Origin: a virus
DNA: 21,678 nucleotides
Direction: 5' to 3' (one strand)
Virus record (IMG/VR): IMGVR_UViG_3300030419_000474
Coordinates: 1 to 21,678 of that record
The stretch's first letter is position 1, and each line of letters opens with the position of its first letter. Made by a program: the position numbers and the translations under genes. The notes beneath the pieces are model-generated. The model was not told where the DNA came from. It worked only from the letters and a program-made list of their open reading frames with translations, and did not search any database. Of the stretch, positions 14,638 through 21,678 are shown one piece after another.

Positions 14638-15647
14638 TAGATTCTCCCATGGGCTTTTAAAATTCTTATTATTTCGTCTTCATAAGCTTTAATTAAATCA
14701 GGTGGAATTTTTAACTTTTTCATCTCATTAAAAATCTCGTCAAGTAAATCTTGTTTTTTAATAGGGTCTGTTTCCTTTAAATAATTCTCGAAAGGAGTTA
14801 TCAGAGTGAATACGTTTACATTATCTACAGGAGCATCCCCACCTGCTACTGTTCTTCCCATAGCAGACATTTTTTCTTGTTCCCATAACTCTTTAGCATT
14901 TTCATATAGTTCTTGATCTTGTTTAGTCCAAGTATCACTAATACCTGCTTTACCATTTCCTTCAATATACTTTTCAGACCATTTTATCCAATTTTCAGCA
15001 ATATTTAATGTAGTAGGTTTTGTAACAGTTGGTTCATTAGTAACCTGTGAAGCCAATATAGCTGATGGTGTTCCTGAAATATTTAATGCTTCCATTTCTT
15101 TGGCTGCAGGTAGAGGAGCAATAGCATCAACAGTTTGTTTAATTCTTCCTCCAATATCTTGAGGAATACCAATAGCACTTAAAAAACTGTTACTAGGTTC
15201 TAAATCACCATACTGTACTTCAGTAAACATCTCAGGTCCTGCAATTCTTTCTGCAAATTCTCTGTGTGTAAGATTGCTTTTTGCTACGGAGTTACCTGTA
15301 AATGTCCACAATTTATTAACATCTTTAACACCATCTGCATCACCACGATATTCGGCAGCCCACTCCAACATTTTATCCGTCATACCTGCTTTAGCAATAG
15401 ATAGTGAATTATCTATATTATAGCCACTAGATTTTAACATATCTAAGTTAGCCTTGTGTGCTTCAACAATCTGTTTTCTTCTTTTCTTTTCTTCTAGTCT
15501 TTCCTGAATAACAGTTTTTGCTGATTCTTTAATAAGGTCTCTATTATAAGCCTGTTCTTCTTTTACTGTATCAACAACAGCACCAGCAATTCCTTTACTA
15601 CTTTCATCACCACCTATTAAATGTAATAAAGCATTACCAAACTTCAT
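14637..15647 (-). CDS. Structural protein of unknown function, 336 aa (probable internal virion protein)
   Basis: I recognise no named family. It begins MKFGNALLHLIGG, then a long charged helix (residues 25-75, EEQAYNRDLIKESAK and ERLEEKKRRKQIVEAHK), probably coiled coil. The centre is less regular with Pro/Thr-rich segments near 190-215, and the C-terminal third is again helical and charged. It is placed between the 171-aa protein and the 1222-aa protein, with an ATGA overlap upstream (AGGAG 11 bases before the ATG) and TAATG overlap downstream. Order and tight coupling suggest it is made together with the large ejection-like protein and may be part of the same internal core; this is inference. 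Confidence 0.7.
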   Translation of the reverse strand: MKFGNALLHLIGGDESSKGIAGAVVDTVKEEQAYNRDLIKESAKTVIQERLEEKKRRKQIVEAHKANLDMLKSSGYNIDNSLSIAKAGMTDKMLEWAAEYRGDADGVKDVNKLWTFTGNSVAKSNLTHREFAERIAGPEMFTEVQYGDLEPSNSFLSAIGIPQDIGGRIKQTVDAIAPLPAAKEMEALNISGTPSAILASQVTNEPTVTKPTTLNIAENWIKWSEKYIEGNGKAGISDTWTKQDQELYENAKELWEQEKMSAMGRTVAGGDAPVDNVNVFTLITPFENYLKETDPIKKQDLLDEIFNEMKKLKIPPDLIKAYEDEIIRILKAHGRI

Positions 15648-16159
15648 TGTACCATTCTCCTAGACATTAAACCTCTTGCTTCATCTTCTGCATTTTCAGG
15701 TAATATTTCTTCTTCAACATCTAGTGACATTGGTTGGTCTACATTATTTATAGTTTCATCTGATTTTACAGCTGCTAACTCCATAGCACTTAAATTTCTA
15801 GATTCTTCAATCTTTTCTTTATCATCTAAATCACCATTAAATTCTACACCTTCAGCTTTTGCTAATACTTTCATTAATTCAATAATAATAGGACTAACAA
15901 GAACACCCAAATCAATTGAATGTTTTCCTTCCATAACACCTATAGTCTGTAAACTATTGGCTATTGAAACAAGTGGAACATTTGTTTCTACAGCATTTAA
16001 TATACTATCCTGTACAAGGGGGTCTTTAAAACGTGCTGTATAAAAAGATGATACATCTTCAATTGTACTATACTGAGGTGGTCTTTGCCAAGGTCTAGAG
16101 CCTAACTCTCTTGTCATAGCCATACCCGGAATTGGAGCACTAAATCTTTGTTCAGCCAT
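15644..16159 (-). CDS. Conserved marine-phage structural-region protein, 171 aa
   Basis: The N-terminus reads RFSAPIPGMAMTRELGSRPW followed by QRPPQYST. I recall a similar SAPIPGxS...PxPWxRPP opening in proteins of cyanophages and other marine phages, without a known function. Residues 30-110 look helical with hydrophobic stretches (VSPIIIELMKVLAKAEG) that are too short or polar to be sure membrane segments. The last 60 residues are acidic and probably disordered (DVEEEILPENAEDEARG). It overlaps the previous gene by eight bases and the next by ATGA. The acidic tail and small size would fit a scaffold, chaperone or core adaptor, but the role is not known. Confidence 0.7.
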   Translation of the reverse strand: MAEQRFSAPIPGMAMTRELGSRPWQRPPQYSTIEDVSSFYTARFKDPLVQDSILNAVETNVPLVSIANSLQTIGVMEGKHSIDLGVLVSPIIIELMKVLAKAEGVEFNGDLDDKEKIEESRNLSAMELAAVKSDETINNVDQPMSLDVEEEILPENAEDEARGLMSRRMVQ

Positions 16160-16397
16160 CTTTATTTTCCTCTACTTTATCAACTTCCATATTACGTAAG
16201 GTTTTAACTACGTCAACAACATATTCTATAGGAGTCATTTTATTATCTTTATTAAAAGGTTGAGTATCATCAGATATATTACGGACTACAAAACCTTTAC
16301 TTTTCTTTTTTGGTTTATCTGTAGACTCTTTTTTATTTTCCTCAAGCAATAACATAGCTTCTACTTTTTTACATATATCAATTACTGGATTTTCCAT
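16152..16397 (-). CDS. Hypothetical protein, 81 aa
   Basis: I recognise no family. It has an N-terminal helix (ICKKVEAMLLLEENK), a highly basic low-complexity linker (KPKKKSKGF) and a C-terminal helix (MTPIEYVVDVVKTLRNMEV) ending in an acidic tail. There is a purine-rich GGAAG about 11 bases upstream of ATG. The gene fits precisely between the 684-aa protein gene and the 171-aa gene, overlapping the latter by eight bases, and has no cysteines or enzyme motifs. Its place in the operon suggests a small structural or assembly accessory protein. Confidence 0.65.
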   Translation of the reverse strand: MENPVIDICKKVEAMLLLEENKKESTDKPKKKSKGFVVRNISDDTQPFNKDNKMTPIEYVVDVVKTLRNMEVDKVEENKDG

Positions 16398-16412
16398 ATT
16401 ATTTTGTTCTTC

Positions 16413-18467
16413 CTATCCTCTTCCTATCCAAGCAGAACCAAGTGTACCAATTAAATTGCCTATATTACCCCAAGCACTTGATTTGCTTTTAGCATTTTGC
16501 ATTGCTGTTCTAGCTTCAGCATCTATATTAGCAATGGCTACATCTTTTATTCTGTCTAATTCACTTTCAGCAGATGTCCATGCCCATTCCATTGTATCGG
16601 CATAGTAATTCCACATATTATTATAGGCTGTATTTGAAATATCTAAAGCAGCTTTAGCGTTTAATTCATTCACTCTGTTTACAGCAGCTGTATCTTTTGT
16701 TGCTATCTCTCTTCTCCATACAGCATTATTTTGGGCTATAGCAAGAGCATTTGTAGCATTAAACTGATCACGCTGATTATCTACTTCTCTGTTAAACTTT
16801 GATAATGCATTGGCTTCTCCTGCATTAAATTGATCTTGAGCATTTATTTGTGAAGCATTAAACTGCGACACTTGTGTTTGTAATCCTGCAAAGTATTGAT
16901 CAACCTCATTTTGAGATTGAGCATTAAACTGTCTCGCTGCGTTGGTAGCAGCTTGGTCATTAAAAAGAGATTGTACAATAGACTGATTATCAAACATTAC
17001 TTTCTGTTGCTCATTTGATAAATTTTGCATATCCATTTGTAAAAAGGATTGAGCATTTTGAACAGCAGCTTGTTGTCTATTACTTAAATTGGACATATCT
17101 AAATTAGCCAATGCTGATGCTTCAGCCATTGTTAAAGCTTGCTTATTAGACAGATTTGATAACTCCATTGTATTTGCAGCACGACTGTTTTCAAGAGCAA
17201 TTTGTTGGTCTGCTGTAAAGTTCATATTAGCTATATCACTAATCTTACTTGCATTTTGAACTCTGGATTGAAATGCTTGATCAAATTCCTGACCCATAAA
17301 CTTGGCACGTTGTTCTGCTGCCAACATTGCTCTTTGTTGTCTGTTACTTAAATTCTGTGCTTCAAAAGAAGCTGTTGTTTGAGCATCGGCTGATGCAATT
17401 GGAAATGCAGATTCTAATGCAGCTTGAACCATTGCTTGACCTGCCATACTAGAAGCACTTAAACCTCTTTGAGCCATTGCGGCTTGAACACCTCTTAATG
17501 CTCCAGCAGCCCAAGGGGGTGGATTTGTCGCATCAAAGTTTTCAGTTAAACTTGCTAGTTGCCCTTGTACAGTAGCCTTTTCAGAAGGTAGAGCAGTTGC
17601 GGCTTGGACTTGTTCAGTAAATTTAGAAGCTGTTTCAGCGTTTGCTGCACCACTTATTAATTCACCATCTTGTATTTTTCTTTGTGTGGGATTTTCTAAA
17701 AGGACAGCACTACCTTGTGCAGAATTTAAATCTGTTACTGCCGATTTAGTTTGCTGTGCTGCAATAACTTTTGATGAAGGAGTAACTGTTCCTTCAGCCG
17801 CCTGATTCGCTGTTAAAGCAGTTTCAACTTCTTTATTTTTTTCATCAGCAGTATAACCTACTGCACCTGTAACTTCTGTACCATCTTCTTGGATTCTTAT
17901 AGGCTGTTCAGCCGCTGTAGCTTCTGCTGCTTTAGGCTTTCCTGTTTTAGGATCAATTACTCCTGCTTGTGTTTGTTCTGCAGCCTTTTGAGTATCAAGT
18001 TTTCCAGTTCCCGTACCTATAATTTGCTTTGTATCTTCTTTGATACCTGTTGCTTGTGTTACAGCACCAACAGGCATTGCTCCTGTTTGGGCTTGTGAAG
18101 CAGTTACATCAGTAAGTTTTTGTCCTTTTTTGTAGGCATCAACCTGACCTTTACCTGTACCTAATGTAGGAACATAGGCTTGTGGTAATGTGCCACCTGT
18201 AGCCATTTTAGTTGCATCAAAAGTTTGTTTAGGGGGAGGTACAAATTGTCCTACTGTATTTTCAGGTTGTTGTTGTGTCTGTTGATATGTACTATTCTTT
18301 GATTCACTAGCCATTTGCACGGCAGAATCTTCATATTGTTTCATTTTATCTTTAAGAATAGGGTTTTTTTCTAAATAGTCTTGAAACCCACTCATATCAC
18401 CTGTGTAACCAAGACTTGTAGCTATCTTAGCTAATCCACCTTCTTTAAACCTTAAAAACCTAGCCAT
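16413..18467 (-). CDS. Repeat-rich virion protein with 22/11-residue periodicity, 684 aa
   Basis: Residues 1-60 are ordinary; 60-300 are low-complexity, rich in Ala, Thr, Gln and Gly and probably disordered. Then comes PPPWAAGALRGVQAAMAQRG with GLSASSMAGQAMVQAALESA (about 316-355), a segment I recall from marine phage structural proteins. Residues 372-570 form a long helix with a regular repeat: NLSN[RKE]QQ-like units at 372, 416, 438, 460 and 482 (22 residues apart), then aromatic-centred QFNA units at 514, 525, 536, 547, 558 and 569 (11 apart). The repeats have few charged residues. The C-terminus has aromatics (MWNYYADTMEWAWTSAES) and a glycine-rich end. It starts with a TAATG overlap. A rod or channel-forming internal virion protein is my best reading; tail shaft is an alternative. 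Confidence 0.75.
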   Translation of the reverse strand: MARFLRFKEGGLAKIATSLGYTGDMSGFQDYLEKNPILKDKMKQYEDSAVQMASESKNSTYQQTQQQPENTVGQFVPPPKQTFDATKMATGGTLPQAYVPTLGTGKGQVDAYKKGQKLTDVTASQAQTGAMPVGAVTQATGIKEDTKQIIGTGTGKLDTQKAAEQTQAGVIDPKTGKPKAAEATAAEQPIRIQEDGTEVTGAVGYTADEKNKEVETALTANQAAEGTVTPSSKVIAAQQTKSAVTDLNSAQGSAVLLENPTQRKIQDGELISGAANAETASKFTEQVQAATALPSEKATVQGQLASLTENFDATNPPPWAAGALRGVQAAMAQRGLSASSMAGQAMVQAALESAFPIASADAQTTASFEAQNLSNRQQRAMLAAEQRAKFMGQEFDQAFQSRVQNASKISDIANMNFTADQQIALENSRAANTMELSNLSNKQALTMAEASALANLDMSNLSNRQQAAVQNAQSFLQMDMQNLSNEQQKVMFDNQSIVQSLFNDQAATNAARQFNAQSQNEVDQYFAGLQTQVSQFNASQINAQDQFNAGEANALSKFNREVDNQRDQFNATNALAIAQNNAVWRREIATKDTAAVNRVNELNAKAALDISNTAYNNMWNYYADTMEWAWTSAESELDRIKDVAIANIDAEARTAMQNAKSKSSAWGNIGNLIGTLGSAWIGRG
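16758..17354 (-). repeat. 22/11-residue coding repeat in the 684-aa virion gene
   Basis: This is the part of the gene for residues 372-570. Units are spaced 66 bases (NLSNRQQ-type) and then 33 bases (QFNA-type). An eleven-residue period is that of hendecad, straight or right-handed coiled coils, and also of the amphipathic 11/22-mers of apolipoproteins and synuclein. Confidence 0.8.
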
Positions 18468-18700
18468 TATTTATTTCCAATTAATATCTTATCTAATTTG
18501 TCTTCTAATCTTTGCAATGCATCCATTACAGTATGCATATCTTCTTTGACATCATCTCGCTTGGCATACTCTTCTCTTGTTTTATTAAGAAGAATATCCA
18601 ATCGTTTGACTTCCATCAATACACTTCTAAACACCCATATAGCAGGTGCTATGACGAGGGTTAGCAACCCATTCCAGAAGAGTATTGGGTTGACTTCCAT
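18467..18700 (-). CDS. Small membrane protein with coiled coil, 77 aa (holin-like candidate)
   Basis: One clear membrane helix occupies residues 5-26 (PILFWNGLLTLVIAPAIWVF), followed by a charged coiled coil (residues 27-74, MEVKRLDILLNKTREE and HTVMDALQRLEDKLDKI). This layout is seen in XhlA-type haemolysin/holin accessory proteins and in some small phage membrane proteins of lysis cassettes. No endolysin is beside it in the window, so a structural or injection role is equally possible. It starts three bases after the preceding stop without a strong Shine-Dalgarno sequence, and its stop overlaps the next start (TAATG). Membrane topology is read from sequence; function is inferred. Confidence 0.7.
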   Translation of the reverse strand: MEVNPILFWNGLLTLVIAPAIWVFRSVLMEVKRLDILLNKTREEYAKRDDVKEDMHTVMDALQRLEDKLDKILIGNK

Positions 18701-18703
18701 GTT

Positions 18704-19015
18704 TTATGCTTGACTTTCTGCCCATGTCTTGTAGTCGGCTTGAACAGAACCTGTCCACGCTGCATTGGCTATTGCCTGTACAGATGCATCTTCACCACTT
18801 ATGTCAGTCGCTGTGTGTGTCCATTTTCCATCACTATCTTTAGAGGAAACAAACGGAACTAATACATGACGATGAAAAGAACGAGATATTTCTACCTTGC
18901 TTCCGTCAGATTGTTCTTCCATTATCTTTGTTGCTTTTCTAACTTGGATGTTCCAAGTATTAACAACTTCTATTTTATCGTATTCTATTGCTTTGGTTAT
19001 ATCCCCATTAGCCAT
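18704..19015 (-). CDS. Conserved hypothetical protein of structural region, 103 aa
   Basis: The ATG is preceded by AAGGAGA at about eight bases and overlaps the region just after the previous stop. The product begins ANGDITKAIEYDKIEVVNTW and continues with NIQVRKATKIMEEQSDGSK, SFHRHVLVPF and a C-terminal half with ASVQAIANAAWT. I recall comparable small proteins beside fibre genes in marine phages, but no function is assigned. It looks like a compact beta-rich fold with a helical C-terminus and no membrane helix. Its placement between fibre-like genes and the small membrane protein suggests a tail or baseplate accessory. Confidence 0.7.
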   Translation of the reverse strand: MANGDITKAIEYDKIEVVNTWNIQVRKATKIMEEQSDGSKVEISRSFHRHVLVPFVSSKDSDGKWTHTATDISGEDASVQAIANAAWTGSVQADYKTWAESQA

Positions 19016-19027
19016 ATTATTTTCTCC

Positions 19028-19588
19028 TTAATCTACTCCATATTGTCCAGATATATAAAGTTCTCCAGTTGAAGCAGAACTTTGCAAATCACTATCTACA
19101 ATAGCTTCACCAGTACCCCCATTTGCCCAAGCCAAAATTATTCTTGTAGAATTAGGATTTATCCAAGCATTGGGGGAAATAAAAGTATCTTTAGTAGTAT
19201 TATTATACCATTGTCCTATAATAGCTGGAAAAGCACGTCTGCCACTATTTGCATTAGAGCATGTAAAAGGCAAGCCACTTACAAAAACTTGAACATCTTG
19301 TTCGCTTGCCATAGAATATGCTAAATAAATATCATAATATACTCTGTCACCAACTTTGGTATAGTATCCGTATCTATGATTCCAACTTACAGTTCCCATT
19401 GTTGCATCAGCAGTAATATCTGGTGTAAATGTTCCTTCTTCATAGTCATCAATCGTGTTGCTATCTGTATTTGATGTTACACCAAGACAAACACCTTTAG
19501 CTGCAGTAGCAAATAATAAATCTCCATCAGTAATTGTAAGGTCTGACCCAAATCCTGTTGCGTTACTTCCTATCTTTGATATTGCCAT
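19028..19588 (-). CDS. Fibre-like tail protein with DDYEEGTFTP motif, 186 aa
   Basis: The N-terminus MAISKIGSNATG is typical of short marine phage tail or fibre proteins. Residues 47-57 carry IDDYEEGTFTPD, followed by a beta-rich domain with YGYYTKVGDRVYYDI. This combination is widespread in fibre and appendage proteins of marine phages and probably forms a trimeric beta domain. At 186 aa it is much shorter than a full fibre, so it may be a tip or capping protein attached to another fibre. The start has GAGAGGA about nine bases upstream. It follows the longer fibre gene by a 41-base gap. Receptor binding is a reasonable inference, not shown by sequence. Confidence 0.75.
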   Translation of the reverse strand: MAISKIGSNATGFGSDLTITDGDLLFATAAKGVCLGVTSNTDSNTIDDYEEGTFTPDITADATMGTVSWNHRYGYYTKVGDRVYYDIYLAYSMASEQDVQVFVSGLPFTCSNANSGRRAFPAIIGQWYNNTTKDTFISPNAWINPNSTRIILAWANGGTGEAIVDSDLQSSASTGELYISGQYGVD

Positions 19589-19629
19589 TAGTCTGCATCC
19601 TCTCTATATCTGCTCACCTATCTATACTC

Positions 19630-20997
19630 CTAATCTGTCCACGGAGTAAACTGCCTTACTCCATACTGTACTGGAACTAATTTCGTTTCACTTGCACTTG
19701 AAAATGTAACATCTTCTTGTGCTATTCCTATAATCATAGCCATCTTATCTGCTTTCATTCCAACTCCTTCTGTTGAAGAAGTACATATTCCATCACCTAT
19801 TGAGATGTTACCTTTTTCTCCATTACAGATAATATGTCCGTCACCTAATACTGCGGCTTGGTGTAGATTATTTTTATATGTTCCACCATCTGTTTTAACA
19901 TCTCCAACTTTTTTACCATCTGGAATTGTATCTTCTTCTGTATAAAGAATATCCTTATCAGCCACAGCCAACATATCGCCACAGTATGCTCCAAGAACTT
20001 TTCTTGAGTATGCACTTTGAGATTTCTTTACAAGATAACGAATACCTCGTTCTGTGTCTGAATCATTTTTCTGTGTATAATATATTTTATCTATTTCAAC
20101 TAAAGTGCCATAATCATAGCCACTTGACTTATCTGCATCAGGCAAAGATATTTCGTGATGGGCTGTAAATGCTCCATAAGTTACTGTTCCACCTGAAAAT
20201 GTAACATATCCTTGTGCTGTATTATCCCCATCGTGAATCCCTATAGCATAATTTGTTCCACTTGCATCATCAGCACCAGCACGAATAAGTAGACCATACC
20301 TATCTGAGTTATTTCCATCGTGAATTAGAACAAAAGCATAATCACCACTTTGGTCACAAACTAAATCTAGTCTACCACCTGAATATAGTTCCATTTTTTT
20401 ACTTGCATTTGTATAAAACATCATTCTGTCGCTAGAATGAGCATACTCTATGCAACCAACAAACGGAGATGATGTATTATCTGAAAATTGAAATCTTGCA
20501 GAAGAACCTGTAGTTGTAGCTATTGTAATTCCTGCATCGTCTATACTATGAGAACCAACGACAAGTTCTGTTGCATTTCCATAACTGCTTGGAGATGTGT
20601 TTAAAATACCTACATTACCTGCTGAATCAATTCTAACTTTTTCTGCTGCAGCTTCACTAGCCCCTGTCATTAATTGTAGTGAAGTAGCATTTGAACTTGA
20701 ACTGTGGTCGCCCTCTGCAACAGCCTGTATTGCTGCTGAAACAAGAATGGCATCTGTGCCTGTACCCTCGTCAGGTGCTTGAAAGGCTATTTTACCAATA
20801 ACATCATTGGCTGCAAGGTCTGTTTCGCCTGTCTGTAAAGTTAAAAGAACAGGGTTGTCATCAGCCGTTGCCTTAGACTTGAGTATTAATCCATCATCAG
20901 GGTCATGTGTTAGGGTTACGTCACCATCTGCTCCAAAATCTATGACGGAACTGTCGGTTTTATAATCGCCATCGGCTCTATCTCTTGCTCTACTCAT
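19630..20997 (-). CDS. Tail fibre protein, 455 aa
   Basis: The N-terminal third has GDVTLTHDPDDGLILKSKA and Ala/Asp/Ser-rich beta repeats, then RIDSAGNVGILNTSPSSYGN, a form of the GNVGIGTTxP motif of phage fibres. The C-terminal region has VLGDGHIICNGEKGN, then ISIGDGICTSSTEGVGMKAD, a segment I associate with fibre chaperone-like ends. The start at 20997 (ATGA overlap with the previous stop, GAGGAG 11 bases upstream) is preferred to a GTG at 21009, which would have no spacer. The first ~120 codons are about 45% GC by my count, against near 30-33% elsewhere, suggesting acquisition. Role: receptor recognition, inferred from family style and position. Confidence 0.82.
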   Translation of the reverse strand: MSRARDRADGDYKTDSSVIDFGADGDVTLTHDPDDGLILKSKATADDNPVLLTLQTGETDLAANDVIGKIAFQAPDEGTGTDAILVSAAIQAVAEGDHSSSSNATSLQLMTGASEAAAEKVRIDSAGNVGILNTSPSSYGNATELVVGSHSIDDAGITIATTTGSSARFQFSDNTSSPFVGCIEYAHSSDRMMFYTNASKKMELYSGGRLDLVCDQSGDYAFVLIHDGNNSDRYGLLIRAGADDASGTNYAIGIHDGDNTAQGYVTFSGGTVTYGAFTAHHEISLPDADKSSGYDYGTLVEIDKIYYTQKNDSDTERGIRYLVKKSQSAYSRKVLGAYCGDMLAVADKDILYTEEDTIPDGKKVGDVKTDGGTYKNNLHQAAVLGDGHIICNGEKGNISIGDGICTSSTEGVGMKADKMAMIIGIAQEDVTFSSASETKLVPVQYGVRQFTPWTD

Positions 20998-21678
20998 CGT
21001 ACTAACCACTCCTCTACTGTATCTGAAATGTCACGCATCTTAATCCATCTATCTCCAGTTGGCTGACCTTTTCTCATTCTTAATTTTCCAGTTAAACCAA
21101 CAGCAGACCATTCCTTTCTAAATTCTCTTGATTTAAAAGGATTATCTATACTATCTTGGTCATCATCATAATCTGGATTAAGTTTTGGTCTTTGTAATTT
21201 ATTAGTAGGAGTATAAATCTTTGCATCTTTTGCTTTTGTTGTAGTTGAGGTAACGACAGCATCACTTGGAACAGTAACATCAGAAGGTATTCTATCTGTA
21301 TGATACTGTATTCTTTCATTAAACTCATGACCTTTGTCATTAGTCTTTTTCTCTGTCCAAGTCGTAAGGGTATAATCTTCCATAACTCTGCGACCAAAAT
21401 CATCTTTTAAATATTTTTCATTCCAAGCAAGTCCTCCGTCACCAATAACTGCTGGTGTTCCAGAAACAACACCTATAATCTTAGATTCCTCATCATCACT
21501 TGTAGCTTTTCTAATTTGATTTCCGTCTAATACTACTGAATAGCCAACCCTATCTTCATCACTTGAATTACCATCTTTCCATTCAAAGTATTCAGCATAG
21601 TCAGCACCAGTACTGTCATACGAATCATCAGCGATGGCTCTTCCATCACCTCTCCATTTAAAAACTAATGACCCATCA
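20994..21678 (-). CDS. Tail fibre or appendage protein with Peptidase_G2-like domain (N-terminus outside window)
   Basis: The frame is open to the window edge, so the visible 227 residues are the C-terminus of a longer protein; the ATG at 21383 is internal. Visible motifs are TGADYAEYFEWKDGN, DEDRVGYSVVLDGNQI, IIGVVSGTPAVIGDG, LAWNEKYLKDDFGR and EDYTLTTW. This succession is the pattern of the Peptidase_G2 intramolecular chaperone domain, which helps trimeric phage fibres fold and then cuts itself off (known from phage GA-1 neck appendage). The catalytic residues cannot be fixed by eye here. After it come charged segments ending ISDTVEEWLVR. Its stop overlaps the next gene by ATGA. Fibre assignment is good; autoprocessing is inferred. 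Confidence 0.75.
   Translation of the reverse strand, partial: DGSLVFKWRGDGRAIADDSYDSTGADYAEYFEWKDGNSSDEDRVGYSVVLDGNQIRKATSDDEESKIIGVVSGTPAVIGDGGLAWNEKYLKDDFGRRVMEDYTLTTWTEKKTNDKGHEFNERIQYHTDRIPSDVTVPSDAVVTSTTTKAKDAKIYTPTNKLQRPKLNPDYDDDQDSIDNPFKSREFRKEWSAVGLTGKLRMRKGQPTGDRWIKMRDISDTVEEWLVR

Noticed and set aside
16400-16436. Short tandem TTCCTATCC repeat at the end of the 684-aa gene
   Set aside because: Only two units of nine bases across a stop codon and a ribosome binding region; likely a by-product of purine-rich RBS sequence on the - strand.
16758-17354. LEA-like desiccation protein as an explanation for the 11-residue repeats
   Set aside because: LEA 11-mers are rich in Lys, Glu and Thr; these units are Asn/Gln/Ala-rich with regular aromatics and lie in a structural operon.
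20998-21009. GTG start giving a 459-aa fibre protein
   Set aside because: The GAGGAG would directly abut the GTG with no spacer, whereas ATG 20997 forms the ATGA overlap seen at other junctions.
1-21678. tRNA genes, CRISPR arrays, insertion sequences, integrase or attachment sites
   Set aside because: No cloverleaf with a TTCRANY arm, no regularly spaced direct repeats, no transposase or recombinase motifs, and almost no non-coding space to hold them.

Overview
The window is part of the genome of a tailed dsDNA phage, most likely a marine podovirus-like phage with a T7-type replication core. The DNA is very AT-rich: sample stretches I counted by hand run near 30% GC. Genes are packed with 1-4 base or longer overlaps, ribosome binding sites are AGGAG-like, and there are no tRNAs, CRISPR arrays or insertion sequences. 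AT-richness, gene content and the style of the fibre and virion proteins suggest a phage of an AT-rich marine alphaproteobacterium such as SAR11 (a 'pelagiphage'). The host is an inference. No terminase, portal, capsid or RNA polymerase gene lies in the window, so this is an internal piece of a larger genome.

The left arm (1-10972, + strand) is the DNA replication and nucleotide module. In order it holds: a TOPRIM primase cut by the window edge; a separate DnaB/gp4-type helicase; a candidate PD-(D/E)XK nuclease; a small unknown; a family A DNA polymerase with an inserted four-cysteine knuckle; a possible ssDNA-binding protein; a Cas4-like Fe-S nuclease; a small helical protein; T7-type endonuclease I; an unknown; a DUF3310 protein; a 49-codon gene; a B12-dependent (class II) ribonucleotide reductase; a conserved helical small protein; a ribosome-modulation-factor-like protein; and a MazG-like nucleotide pyrophosphohydrolase. 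The reductase would supply dNTPs from host ribonucleotides, the nucleases would degrade host DNA and resolve phage DNA, and primase, helicase and polymerase would copy the phage genome.

The right arm (10969-21678, - strand, read right to left) is the structural module. It begins with a fibre protein whose C-terminus looks like a Peptidase_G2 autoprocessing domain (cut by the window edge). It continues with a second fibre protein, a small protein with the marine-fibre DDYEEGTFTP motif, a 103-aa protein and a small membrane/coiled-coil protein. Next comes a 684-aa protein with striking 22/11-residue repeats, then three smaller proteins and a 1222-aa protein. Position and composition suggest that the last group are internal virion (ejection) proteins. 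The two arms are convergent and their stop codons overlap at 10969-10972, leaving no room for a terminator between them.

The observations most worth checking are: a TTTAAAG heptamer in the correct phase to fuse primase to helicase by -1 frameshifting; the 22/11-residue periodic rod; the RMF-like protein; the internal start of the DUF3310 gene; the zinc-knuckle insert in the polymerase; the 26/30-identical duplication at the start of the 1222-aa gene; and the GC-rich beginning of the second fibre gene.
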